Below, piece after piece: positions 16,780-24,795 of a stretch of DNA of 32,842 bases (the first letter of the stretch is position 1; every line of letters starts with the position of its first letter). The position numbers and the translations under genes were made by a program. Under the pieces are notes generated by a model that saw nothing but the letters and a program-made list of their open reading frames with translations, did no database searches and was not told where the DNA came from. Source of the DNA: Pseudomonadota bacterium (GTDB lineage Bacteria; Pseudomonadota; Alphaproteobacteria; Micropepsales; Micropepsaceae); the NCBI GenBank assembly GCA_029778105.1, contig JAKOQZ010000088.1:1-32842 (forward strand). Direction: 5' to 3'.

Positions 16780-18627
16780 TCAGATAGAGCCCTCCAGGTC
16801 GGACTTGCTGATCGCCACCAGCTGCTCGCGAAGCGACGCGTAGCTTCCGCGCCGCACGATCCGCCCCTCGCCAAGGATGCAGATCTCGTCACAGAATCGC
16901 AGACTTTCGGCGCGATGCGCGATCAGAATGATCGTCAGCTCAGGGCGCAGCGCGTTGAGCCGCTCGAGAATTTTGCTCTCGCGCCCAACATCGATCGCAT
17001 TCGTCGCTTCGTCCAGGATCAGCAGGCGCGGGCGTCGGATCAGGGCGCGGGCGAGCGCGATCATCTGCCGCTCTCCGCCCGAGACCAAAGCGCCTCGCTC
17101 GCCGACGACCGTCTCCAGACCGTTCGGCAGACGATTCACGACCTCACCCGCGCCCGAAACCTCCAGCGCCTCCGCGATCTCGCGCGCGCTCGCCCCCGGA
17201 TGCGACCAGAGCAGGTTCTCCTTTACCGTGTCGTTCAGCAGAAAGGCGTCCTGCGCGACATAGCTCAGATGATCGCGCCAGGCGGGGCGTTCCGTCAGGT
17301 TGACCTCCGCGCCGCCGACAAGGATGCGGCCCGATTGCGGGGCGTGGAGGCCGACGATCAGATCCGCCAGTGTGGTTTTGCCGCCGCCGGAAGCGCCGGC
17401 CAGCCCGATGAAGCCACCCTTCGCAATGGAAAGGCTGACGTCGGCAATGCCGGCCTGGCGGCTCTCCGGCGTGTCCGAACCCGGGTGGATATAGTGAACC
17501 TGCTCAAGGCGGATATCCTGAAACGCCAGAGGCGAGGGATCTGCCGCGATGGTGCGCGTCTGAAGTTCGGCCACAAGGCCGTCCAGCGTGCGCACGGCAG
17601 GCAACGTCCGCACAAGATTCAGCAGATGAGAGTGAAGCTGCAGGGCGGGTCCGCTCAGGCGGGAAATGATCACGATGAATGTCAGCAGCACCGCCGCCGG
17701 CACCTTGGCATAGGCGACCCCGAAGGTTGCGATGGCCGCGACGGTCAGTGTGCCCAAAACCGTCAGGACGAAGCGGACCCTGTTCTGCTCGGCGACGAAC
17801 CCGATCTCCGCCACCAGCATCCTGTCCAGTGAACGGCCGAATTGAGAGACGAACGAGGTCTGCAGATTCTGGCTCATGGCGAGTTTCATGGCGCCGAGGA
17901 ACTGCGTCACATCGTTGAGCAGCGACAGATGGGCGTCGTTGGTGAACTCGCCCAACCGTCGCGCCCGTTGCAGCAGGCCACGGGCGATCAGCGCGCTCAC
18001 CCCCAGCAGGACGAAAGCCAGCAGCGACAGCGCCGCATCGAGATAGAGCGAGATCGCGGCATAAACGGCGATGGCCATGACGGCGACGCAGGACTCCACC
18101 AGGCCGACCGCAGCCTGCCCCACGCGATAGATCTCGGTCCCCAGCAGATGGAGAATGCGGGAATGGCGCACGCCGGCGATGCTGCCCCAACCCGCCCTGC
18201 CGAGAAGACCGATCACCGTCTTCTGTCGATCGATCAGATAGGAGGACTCGATCTCGGCGAGGAGGATTTGCCGCGATGCCAGCAAAGCGCCCCGCGCAAT
18301 CATGGCCACGACGAATAATCCGACGATTCCGGCGAGCATGCCGCCGGCCGTCGTCAATCCGACAAGCTCGAAACCTTCGCTGACGGCTCGCGTAAGACGG
18401 CTTGGCGTTGCCGTCTCCCCGGAAATTTCCAGCAGCGGAACGAGAAGGATCAGCCCCAGTCCCTCGCTGAGGGTCGCAAGAACGACGAGCAGCACCGCAC
18501 GCGCCGCCCTGCCCCGCGCAAAGCCGGCGAAGCTGCGAGCGAAGGCGAATATCTCAGCCAGAAGTTGGCCGGTCGGCGACCTAGCGCGCAAGAAGCGACC
18601 CTGATTGCGGTGCGCCGGCGCATCCAT
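16780..18627 (-). CDS. ABC transporter, TMD-NBD fusion (lasso exporter D)
   Basis: This 615-aa protein is a half-type ABC exporter with the membrane domain (six helices, about 35-330) joined to an ATPase domain. Walker A is GASGGGKTT (about 410-418), the signature LVSGGERQMIALARAL is followed by Walker B LLILDEATNAID and the H-loop LIAHR. It very likely exports the finished lasso peptide and provides self-immunity, as D proteins do. It is the first gene of the minus-strand operon. I chose the ATG at 18627, though its ribosome site is weak; an in-frame TTG at 18744 would add 39 residues that look non-coding. No lasso isopeptidase gene accompanies it. Confidence 0.9.
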   Translation of the reverse strand: MDAPAHRNQGRFLRARSPTGQLLAEIFAFARSFAGFARGRAARAVLLVVLATLSEGLGLILLVPLLEISGETATPSRLTRAVSEGFELVGLTTAGGMLAGIVGLFVVAMIARGALLASRQILLAEIESSYLIDRQKTVIGLLGRAGWGSIAGVRHSRILHLLGTEIYRVGQAAVGLVESCVAVMAIAVYAAISLYLDAALSLLAFVLLGVSALIARGLLQRARRLGEFTNDAHLSLLNDVTQFLGAMKLAMSQNLQTSFVSQFGRSLDRMLVAEIGFVAEQNRVRFVLTVLGTLTVAAIATFGVAYAKVPAAVLLTFIVIISRLSGPALQLHSHLLNLVRTLPAVRTLDGLVAELQTRTIAADPSPLAFQDIRLEQVHYIHPGSDTPESRQAGIADVSLSIAKGGFIGLAGASGGGKTTLADLIVGLHAPQSGRILVGGAEVNLTERPAWRDHLSYVAQDAFLLNDTVKENLLWSHPGASAREIAEALEVSGAGEVVNRLPNGLETVVGERGALVSGGERQMIALARALIRRPRLLILDEATNAIDVGRESKILERLNALRPELTIILIAHRAESLRFCDEICILGEGRIVRRGSYASLREQLVAISKSDLEGSI

Positions 18628-18739
18628 GCAGGACACGCGCGGCGCTCTTGGAGGCGGATGGCGACATCGGGCTGCGTTTACCTTGCTCGGCCATGCGAGA
18701 TGCGCCGCGAGCGAAATGGTGATCAGCCGCTCGCAGGCT

Positions 18740-18757
18740 GTCAACTTATCGGGTCAG
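18740..18757 (-). promoter_or_regulatory. Putative promoter/regulatory element upstream of the lasso ABC gene
   Basis: On the minus strand GACCCGATAAGTTGACA holds a perfect TTGACA (18744-18739) that could be a -35 element; no clear -10 follows. The plus strand reads GTCAACTTATCGGGTC: its first nine bases equal those of MarR operator B, and CAACTTATCGGGT nearly repeats the sequence at 6482-6494. This may regulate the lasso operon. Confidence 0.35.
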
Positions 18758-18761
18758 CCAA

Positions 18762-18797
18762 ACGGCAAAGAGGCCCGGGCGAAGCCGCCCGGACCTG
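18762..18797 (-). terminator. Probable terminator after the DUF2892 gene
   Basis: CCGGGCG (18775-18781) and CGCCCGG (18786-18792) form a 7-bp stem with a 4-base loop. On the minus strand it is followed by GCCTCTTTGCCGTTT, a moderate T-rich tract. It lies 17 bases past the DUF2892 stop and would separate that gene from the lasso operon. Confidence 0.5.
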
Positions 18798-18813
18798 AAA
18801 CGGCCGAGCCCGC

Positions 18814-19014
18814 TCAGAAGGCGGCGCCTTGCTTGATCCCGCAGGCCTTGAAGACCATGGCGGCCGGACAGAACCCGGTCACGGCCGCCTGCATCATGTT
18901 CACCCCGGCGAAGGCCGAGAGAAGGAGAAACCCGGGGTGGACGAAATATCCCAGCGCAAGGCCCAGCAGCACGACAAAGCCGGCAAACATCAAAACGGCG
19001 CGATCCAGCGTCAT
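18814..19014 (-). CDS. DUF2892 family inner-membrane protein (YgaP-like membrane part)
   Basis: This 66-aa protein has two hydrophobic helices (about 6-24 and 29-48) and the DUF2892 signature GVNMMQAAVTGFCPAAMVFKACG, which also occurs in the membrane part of the rhodanese YgaP. DUF2892 proteins are often encoded with rhodaneses and sulfide regulators; the function is unclear. The ATG at 19014 follows GGAGATCGGAGA; a longer frame to 19110 would cover the operator and is rejected. It diverges from the ArsR-type regulator, with an inverted repeat between, so it is probably a target of that repressor. Two cysteines (CP and AC) are present and could carry persulfide, which is a guess. Confidence 0.85.
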   Translation of the reverse strand: MTLDRAVLMFAGFVVLLGLALGYFVHPGFLLLSAFAGVNMMQAAVTGFCPAAMVFKACGIKQGAAF

Positions 19015-19082
19015 GGCGATTTCTCCGATCTCCGAGGGTGACGACCACGTCCACCCGCAGCGCCAATAACCACACACTTGAT

Positions 19083-19106
19083 ATATATGCAATAGTGCGC
19101 ATATAT
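19083..19106. promoter_or_regulatory. Inverted repeat, putative ArsR/BigR-type operator
   Basis: ATATATGC (19083-19090) and GCATATAT (19099-19106) form a perfect 8-8-8 inverted repeat in an AT-rich island between the divergent DUF2892 and ArsR genes, 21 bases before the ArsR ATG. This is the expected place for the repressor's own operator. Confidence 0.65.
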
Positions 19107-19126
19107 GCATATAGAAAGGCCGTCAG

Positions 19127-19468
19127 ATGGATATCGATCCAAACCGCATGAGGCAGGCTGCGGGCGAAGCCAGCGCGCTGCTGTCGAAACTCTCCAATCC
19201 CAAGCGATTGATGATTCTCTGCCGCCTGGTCGATGGCGAGGCCAGCGTCGGAGAACTCGCAGAGTTCTCCGGGTCGGCCCAGACGGCCGTTTCGCAGCAG
19301 CTCGCGATCCTTCGCAATGCCGGCCTCGTGTCGACGCGGCGCGACGGCCAGACCATCTACTACAGCCTGTCGAGCGCCTCCGCGCGCATGATCATGGAGG
19401 CGGCCTACAACGCGTTCTGCGCCCCCGCCTCCGGGAAAAAGGCCGGCAAGTCAGGAGTGAAAAAATGA
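19127..19468 (+). CDS. ArsR-family regulator of BigR/SqrR type
   Basis: This 113-aa winged-helix repressor is close in pattern to the BigR/SqrR branch, which senses sulfide-derived persulfides through two cysteines. The helix-turn-helix reads SVGELAEFSGSAQTAVSQQLAILRNAGLV and the wing TRRDGQTIYYSL. Cys32 (LMILCRL) and Cys98 (YNAFC) are 66 residues apart, the same separation as Cys41 and Cys107 of SqrR. No metal-binding ELCVCDL motif of classical ArsR/SmtB proteins is present. The ATG is preceded by AAAGG. Its stop overlaps the rhodanese ATG (ATGA). Function as a persulfide sensor is inferred from the Cys spacing and the rhodanese neighbour. Confidence 0.85.
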   Translation: MDIDPNRMRQAAGEASALLSKLSNPKRLMILCRLVDGEASVGELAEFSGSAQTAVSQQLAILRNAGLVSTRRDGQTIYYSLSSASARMIMEAAYNAFCAPASGKKAGKSGVKK

Positions 19469-19785
19469 CGATCGTTCGGAATTTAACGCCAGCTCAGGTT
19501 TCGATGGCGCTGGGAAAGGGCACCTGTGACCTCATCGACGTGCGCGAGCCCGACGAGTTCGCGGCGGCGCGCATTCCCGGCGCCGTATCGATGCCTCTGT
19601 CCTCGTTCAGCGTGGCGGATATCCCACAGGAAACCGGCCGGCTGACGGTCATCTCGTGCGCGGCCGGTGGACGGTCCATGCGCGCTGCGGAGCAGTGCGC
19701 GCGCGCCGGCCTCACCGTTTTCAATCTTACGGGCGGGCTGTCGGCCTGGGCGGACGCCGGACTGCGTGTGGAAAGGGAACGCTAG
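19465..19785 (+). CDS. Single-domain rhodanese (sulfurtransferase)
   Basis: This 106-aa protein is a single-domain rhodanese that transfers sulfane sulfur via a cysteine persulfide. It has DLIDVREPDEFAAARIPGA in the N-terminal half, the active-site loop CAAGGRS with catalytic Cys65, and the closing LTGGLSAWADAG. There is no signal peptide, so it acts in the cytosol. The ATG overlaps the regulator stop and is preceded by AGGAG. The adaptor gene of the RND pump begins one base after the stop. The context supports a role in persulfide or sulfide handling controlled by the upstream regulator. Confidence 0.93.
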   Translation: MTIVRNLTPAQVSMALGKGTCDLIDVREPDEFAAARIPGAVSMPLSSFSVADIPQETGRLTVISCAAGGRSMRAAEQCARAGLTVFNLTGGLSAWADAGLRVERER

Positions 19786-19786
19786 G

Positions 19787-20716
19787 ATGTTGCGCGTCGC
19801 ATGGCTCACGGCGATTCTTTTTGTCGCGCCGGCTTTCGCCGAAGACTTGGTCGTCGCGGAAACCGCGCTGCGCGACCCCAAGCCGGTCTTCGCAACCATC
19901 GAAAGCCGCAACGTCGTCCCCGCCCGTGCCCGTATCGGCGGAACGGTGGCCGAGCTGTCTGTGAGGGAAGGCGATCTTGTGACGGCCGGGCAGGAAATCG
20001 CCTCGGTGGGCGACGACAAGCTGGCGAGCCAGCTGGTCGCGCTGAAGGCGGAAGCCGACAAGACCGCGGCAGATCTGGCGCGCGCCCGCGACCTTGCGGC
20101 GCGCGGCGTCATCGCCAAGGCGCAGCTCGACGCCGCAGCAGCGGCGGCCTCGGTCGCTCAAAGCCGTCTCGAGGCCCAGCGCCAGCTTCTTGCCGAAGGT
20201 CAGGTTTTCGCGCCGCGCGCCGGCCGCGTCCTCCGCGTCCCCACGACGACCGGCGCGGTGGTGATGCCAGGCGAGGCGATCGCCGTGATCGCCGATGAAA
20301 CCTATGTCCTTCGCGTTCGCCTGCCGGAAAGACACGCGCGCTTTCTGAAAGCCGGTGACGACATCCAGATCGACAACGGTGACGGTGCCCGGAAATCCGG
20401 CAAGATCACGCTGGTCTATCCGCAGATCGAGGACGGCCGCGTCGTCGCAGACGCCGCCGTCGAGGGGCTCGAGCAGTACTTCGTCGGAGAGCGCGTTCGA
20501 GTCTTGGTCGCGTCGGAGCCGCGCCCGGCCATTGTCGTCCCATCGGTCTATGTGCTGACCCGGTTCGGCGCCGACTATGTCCGGCTGAAGGCGTCCGATG
20601 GCAGCGTCGTGGATGCGCCGGTCCAGATCGGCCAGCCCCTCATGCTGGAGACCGGCGCCGCCGCAATCGAGATCCTCAGCGGGCTGCGCCCCGGCGACAC
20701 GCTGGTGCAGCCGTGA
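19787..20716 (+). CDS. RND efflux periplasmic adaptor (membrane fusion protein)
   Basis: This 309-aa protein is the periplasmic adaptor of an RND efflux pump. Residues 1-18 form a signal peptide (cut near AFA-ED). A lipoyl-like half (IGGTVAELSVREGDLVTAGQEIASV) is followed by a short coiled coil (about 80-145, with KAEADKTAADLARARDL), the second lipoyl half and a beta-barrel domain. It is shorter than AcrA-type adaptors (about 380-400), having a short hairpin. The stop overlaps the GTG start of the pump gene by four bases. No outer-membrane TolC-like gene is nearby, so the channel is presumably encoded elsewhere. Confidence 0.92.
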   Translation: MLRVAWLTAILFVAPAFAEDLVVAETALRDPKPVFATIESRNVVPARARIGGTVAELSVREGDLVTAGQEIASVGDDKLASQLVALKAEADKTAADLARARDLAARGVIAKAQLDAAAAAASVAQSRLEAQRQLLAEGQVFAPRAGRVLRVPTTTGAVVMPGEAIAVIADETYVLRVRLPERHARFLKAGDDIQIDNGDGARKSGKITLVYPQIEDGRVVADAAVEGLEQYFVGERVRVLVASEPRPAIVVPSVYVLTRFGADYVRLKASDGSVVDAPVQIGQPLMLETGAAAIEILSGLRPGDTLVQP

Positions 20717-23700
20717 AACTGGGCCTGTCCGGCAGCCTGACGCGCGCCACCATCGCCTCGCCGCTAACGCCGCTTTTGCTGCTGGCGGCCTTGGCCGTCG
20801 GGCTTCTGGCGCTGTTCGTGATCCCGCGCGAGGAAGAGCCGCAGATCAGCGTCCCGATGATCGACATCCAGGTCCGCGCCGACGGCCTGAAGGCGCAGGA
20901 CGCGGTAGAGCTTGTCACCAAGCCGCTGGAGGCCATCGTCAAGGGCATCGACGGCGTCGAACACGTCTACAGCCAGACCAACGATGGCGGGGCGGTGGTG
21001 ACGGCGCGCTTCAAGGTCGGCACCGACCCCGACAACGCCATCCTGCGCGTTCAGGAGAAGGTCCGCGCCAATTACGACAAGATCCCGGTCGGCATACCCG
21101 AGCCGCTGATCGTCGGCCGCGGCATCAACGACGTCCCCATCTTCGTGGTGACCCTCTCCGCCAGGCCCGGCGCCTCCGGGCGCTGGCCGGAGAACGAGCT
21201 TTTCAAGGTGGCCGACGAACTGCGCTACGAGCTCACCAAGGTCGAGAATGTCGGCATCAGTTTCATGGTGGGCGGCCGGCCCGACCAGATCCAGGTTCTG
21301 CCCGACCCCGCCAAGCTGTCCCTCTATGGCGTGACGCTGCAGCAGCTGACCGCCAAGGTCCGTGAAGCGAACACAGCCTTCGCGGCAGGCCGCCTGCGCC
21401 AGACCGGCTCCGCGATGGACGCCGAGATCGGCCAGACGATGAACGGCATGCCGGACATCGGCCAGCTCCTGCTCACCACGCGCGACGGCCGGGCGGTCTA
21501 TGTCCAGGATGTCGCGAATGTCGTGATCGGGCCCAAGCCCCAGGACTCCCGCGTCTGGACGCTGACGCCGGGCGAGGGTCGCGTCTGGACCGAAGCCCCT
21601 GCCATCAGCCTCGCATTCGCCAAGCGCCCCGGCGCCAATGCGGTGAACATCTCCGCCGCGCTCGAGGCCAGGCTGCACAGCCTGGAAGGCGGCCTGATAC
21701 CGCCCGATCTCGCCGTCGAAATCACGCGCAATTACGGCGAAACGGCCAACGAGAAAGCGAACGAGCTGCTCTTTCACCTCGGCCTCGCGACGATCTCGAT
21801 CGTTCTGTTGATCGCCTTCGCCATCGGCTATCGCGAGGCCGTGGTCACCTTCGTCGTGATCCCCACGACCATCCTGCTGACGCTCTTCGCAGCCAATCTG
21901 ATGGGCTACACGATCAACCGCGTCAGCCTCTTCGCGCTGATCTTTTCCATCGGCATCCTTGTCGACGACGCGATCGTGGTGATCGAGAACATCGCGCGGC
22001 ACTGGGCGATGCGCGACGGCCGTTCGCGATCGAGAGCCGCCATCGAAGCGGTCGCCGAGGTCGGCAATCCCACCATCGTCGCGACCCTGACGGTGATCGC
22101 CGCCCTGCTGCCGATGCTCTTCGTGTCGGGGCTGATGGGCCCCTATATGGCGCCGATCCCGGCCAATGCATCGGCGGCCATGATCTTCTCGTTCTTCGTC
22201 GCGATGGTCATCGCGCCGTGGCTCATGACGAAGCTCGCGCCGAAGGACCAGGCGGCGGCCGGCGCGCACCACGCGCACGGCGTCGATCGGCTGGGCCGGC
22301 TTTATCGGCGCGTCGCCGCGCCGGTGCTGAAATCCCGCCGCAGCGCGTGGGTGTTTCTTCTGACGGTGGGCGCCGCGACTCTGCTCTCGCTGGTCCTGTT
22401 CGCAACCGGCGGCGTCACCGTCAAACTCCTGCCCTTCGACAACAAGTCCGAACTCCAGGTCGTGGTCGACCTGCCGGAAGGTTCCAGCGTCGAGGAGACG
22501 CAGCGCGTGCTTTCGGCGATCGCCGTCCGCGCCGGCGCGATGGGCGAGGTTGTCAGCATGCAGGCCTATGCCGGCGCCGCCTCGCCTTTCAACTTCAACG
22601 GCCTCGTGCGCCACTACTATCTTCGCGCGCAGCCCGAGATGGGCGATCTGCAGATCAATCTGCAGCCCAAATCAGACAGGGCGCGCGAAAGCCACGAGAT
22701 CGCGCTCGAACTGCGGCAGCGCCTGGCCGGGCTCGACCTGCCCGAGGGCGCATCGGTGAAAGTGGTCGAAGTTCCGCCAGGCCCGCCGGTGATGGCGACT
22801 CTTCTGGCCGAGATCTACGGCCCCGATCCCGCCACCCGCCGCGCCGTGGCGGGCGAGCTGAAGAAGATCTTCGCCGACGTGCCCTACATCGTCGATGTCG
22901 ACGATTCCTTCGGCCAACCCCGCCCCCGCCTGCGCATCGCGATCGATCAGGAACAGGTGGAGTTCTTCGGCGTTCGTCAGAGCGACGTCTACGACACGGT
23001 TCGCACCCTGCTCGACGGCGTCACGGTCGGCTACTCCCATCGCGGCGAGGGGCGCGATCCGATCGAGATCGTCGTCCGTCTGCCGAGGTCGGGGCTCAGC
23101 TGGAACGCGCTGTTGGCATCCACCCCGGTTCCCGCCGATCAGATTCCGGGCGGCAAAGGCGTCGTCGAGCTGGGCGATGTGGTCAAGGTCTCCACCGAGC
23201 AGGGCTCCTTTCCGATCTATCGGCGCAACGGACGCTTCGCCGAAATGGTCACGGCCGAGCTGGCGGGCGCCTATGAAGCGCCGATCTACGGCATGATGGA
23301 TGTGGCGAAGCGCGTCCACGCCCACGATTGGGGCTCGCTGCCCGAGCCGTCGATCCTGATCTACGGGCAACCCGGCGACGAATCCCGGCCAAGCCTGTTA
23401 TGGGACGGCGAATGGGAGATCACCTATGTGACCTTCCGCGATATGGGCGCGGCGTTCATGGTCGCGATTCTCGCGATCTACGTCCTCGTCGTCGCGCAGT
23501 TCGGGTCGTTCCGGCTGCCTCTGGTCATCCTGACGCCGATCCCGCTCACATTGATCGGGATCATGCTCGGCCACTGGATGCTGGGCGCGGCGTTCACGGC
23601 GACATCGATGATCGGCTTCATCGCGCTCGCCGGAATCATCGTGCGCAATTCGATATTGCTGGTCGATTTCATCCGTCACGGCAAAAGTGAAGACACGCCG

Positions 23701-23937
23701 CTCCCGGAAAGGCTGCTGGAAGCCGGAGCGATCCGCTTCAAGCCGATCCTTCTGACGGCCATCGCGGCGATGATCGGCGCGGCGACGATTCTTCTCGATC
23801 CCATCTTCGAAGGCCTGGCCATTTCTCTGCTGTTCGGGCTGGCGTCGTCGACCCTGCTGACCGTGCTGGTGATCCCCGCGATCTACATCGCGCTGCGCTC
23901 GCCGCGCACGACCGAGCCTCGCAAAGCGATCGGCTAG
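20713..23937 (+). CDS. RND-family efflux pump permease
   Basis: This 1074-aa protein is a full-length resistance-nodulation-division permease, the proton-driven inner-membrane pump of a tripartite efflux system. It has the N-terminal helix, two large periplasmic loops and about 12 membrane helices. The proton-relay acidic pair is in GILVDDAIVVIENIARH (Asp418, Asp419). It opens with GTG overlapping the adaptor stop, which indicates tight coupling. It lies in one transcription unit with the sulfide-type repressor and rhodanese, so its cargo may be a sulfur compound or a toxic by-product; this is inference, since the loops do not reveal the substrate. Confidence 0.94.
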   Translation: MKLGLSGSLTRATIASPLTPLLLLAALAVGLLALFVIPREEEPQISVPMIDIQVRADGLKAQDAVELVTKPLEAIVKGIDGVEHVYSQTNDGGAVVTARFKVGTDPDNAILRVQEKVRANYDKIPVGIPEPLIVGRGINDVPIFVVTLSARPGASGRWPENELFKVADELRYELTKVENVGISFMVGGRPDQIQVLPDPAKLSLYGVTLQQLTAKVREANTAFAAGRLRQTGSAMDAEIGQTMNGMPDIGQLLLTTRDGRAVYVQDVANVVIGPKPQDSRVWTLTPGEGRVWTEAPAISLAFAKRPGANAVNISAALEARLHSLEGGLIPPDLAVEITRNYGETANEKANELLFHLGLATISIVLLIAFAIGYREAVVTFVVIPTTILLTLFAANLMGYTINRVSLFALIFSIGILVDDAIVVIENIARHWAMRDGRSRSRAAIEAVAEVGNPTIVATLTVIAALLPMLFVSGLMGPYMAPIPANASAAMIFSFFVAMVIAPWLMTKLAPKDQAAAGAHHAHGVDRLGRLYRRVAAPVLKSRRSAWVFLLTVGAATLLSLVLFATGGVTVKLLPFDNKSELQVVVDLPEGSSVEETQRVLSAIAVRAGAMGEVVSMQAYAGAASPFNFNGLVRHYYLRAQPEMGDLQINLQPKSDRARESHEIALELRQRLAGLDLPEGASVKVVEVPPGPPVMATLLAEIYGPDPATRRAVAGELKKIFADVPYIVDVDDSFGQPRPRLRIAIDQEQVEFFGVRQSDVYDTVRTLLDGVTVGYSHRGEGRDPIEIVVRLPRSGLSWNALLASTPVPADQIPGGKGVVELGDVVKVSTEQGSFPIYRRNGRFAEMVTAELAGAYEAPIYGMMDVAKRVHAHDWGSLPEPSILIYGQPGDESRPSLLWDGEWEITYVTFRDMGAAFMVAILAIYVLVVAQFGSFRLPLVILTPIPLTLIGIMLGHWMLGAAFTATSMIGFIALAGIIVRNSILLVDFIRHGKSEDTPLPERLLEAGAIRFKPILLTAIAAMIGAATILLDPIFEGLAISLLFGLASSTLLTVLVIPAIYIALRSPRTTEPRKAIG

Positions 23938-24057
23938 GAAAGACTGGAACAAACGGCCCGCTTCTCGAACGGCACGTACGGGACGGGACCGGTGCCCTGG
24001 ACGGCTGCGCAGGGCCGCGCACGGCAGCCCCAGCAACCGCCCGGCGCGGGCCGGCGC

Positions 24058-24285
24058 CTATTTCTTCGGGTCGGGGAAGCTCAGATATTTCTTGAGCACC
24101 GCGTCGGCCTTTTTCTGCGGCACGGTCATGTAGAGCCTGCACAGCGATCCCAGGATCTCGTGCTTACAGGCATGCAGGGCGCTGATCTGCTCCGGCGTAA
24201 GCCCTGCGATGGACTTCGGGTCCATGCACATGACCTGGGCGCCGCCCGCCACCAGACTTTGCGAAAATCGTTCACGACTTGCCAT
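24058..24285 (-). CDS. Hypothetical 75-aa Cys-containing protein
   Basis: I do not recognise a family. The protein is small, with three cysteines (20, 40 and 49), a central helical part (LTPEQISALHACKHEILGSLCRLYMTV) and a Lys-rich end. There is no signal peptide or clear membrane helix. The ATG at 24285 follows AGAGGTG at good spacing, which supports a real gene. It diverges from the next hypothetical gene over about 90 bases, which contain a repeated TAGGTTGT. The Cys/His residues might bind a metal, but they do not form a known motif. Confidence 0.6.
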   Translation of the reverse strand: MASRERFSQSLVAGGAQVMCMDPKSIAGLTPEQISALHACKHEILGSLCRLYMTVPQKKADAVLKKYLSFPDPKK

Positions 24286-24296
24286 AAATACACCTC

Positions 24297-24334
24297 TAGG
24301 TTGTGCGCACTTGGCGCTTAACTCCTTAGGTTGT
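24297..24334. repeat. Direct repeat TAGGTTGT in a divergent promoter region
   Basis: TAGGTTGT occurs at 24297-24304 and 24327-24334, 30 bases apart (about three helical turns), between two divergent unknown genes. It might be a regulator site. Confidence 0.3.
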
Positions 24335-24375
24335 CTTTCGATTCGACGCAACCCGCGCGGCAGGAGACCTTCACG

Positions 24376-24795
24376 ATGAAAAATGGCTCATACGCTTACC
24401 GTTTCGATGGTGCGTCCATGGCGGATGGCGCGCCCTACCACCTTGTCGGGGTCGGGCTCATGAAGATCGCGGGAGGCAAGATCACAGGCGATCACCGCTC
24501 GTCGGTGCTGGCGCTCAAGGGCGATGACGCCGCCCTCTTCCACACCGCATTCAAACTGACCGGAAAGACCGCATCCTCCGGCGGCTTCACAACCGCGACG
24601 ATCACCTTCACCTGCACCGGCGCCGATTCGAACGGCCGCAAACTGCCCATCCGGCAGACCCTCACCGGAACATTCGATTTCGTGCCGGCCGGCGAGGGGC
24701 GCTACTGGTTGATTTCGTCGGGCGCGCGCAACAAGACGCTGAAAAGCTGGGCCGCCGAAGCCGTTTCCGGCGAAGCCGTCAGACTCAAGGAATGA
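24376..24795 (+). CDS. Hypothetical 139-aa protein, beta-rich
   Basis: No family is recognised. The sequence is rich in Gly, Thr and alternating hydrophobic residues and looks like a small beta-barrel or sandwich (for example GVGLMKIAGGKITGDHRSS and TATITFTCTGADSNGRK). There is no signal peptide, and a single Cys is present. The ATG follows GGAGACC at 24363-24369, a good ribosome site. An upstream in-frame start at 24331 has none. The 3' end overlaps the convergent cyclase gene by 11 bases. It diverges from the Cys-containing hypothetical gene, which may share control with it. Confidence 0.65.
   Translation: MKNGSYAYRFDGASMADGAPYHLVGVGLMKIAGGKITGDHRSSVLALKGDDAALFHTAFKLTGKTASSGGFTTATITFTCTGADSNGRKLPIRQTLTGTFDFVPAGEGRYWLISSGARNKTLKSWAAEAVSGEAVRLKE

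Noticed and set aside
18628-18744. N-terminal extension of the ABC transporter from a TTG at 18744
   Set aside because: The TTG lies in a possible promoter, has no ribosome site, and the extra 39 residues do not resemble transporter sequence.
20764-22614. 616-aa minus-strand frame over the RND permease
   Set aside because: It is an antisense shadow of the RND gene, rich in Asp, His, Arg and Gly, without recognisable domains.
24003-24030. GGCTGC/GCAGCC inverted repeat after the RND gene as a terminator
   Set aside because: The loop is long and GC-rich and no T run follows, so a rho-independent terminator cannot be supported.
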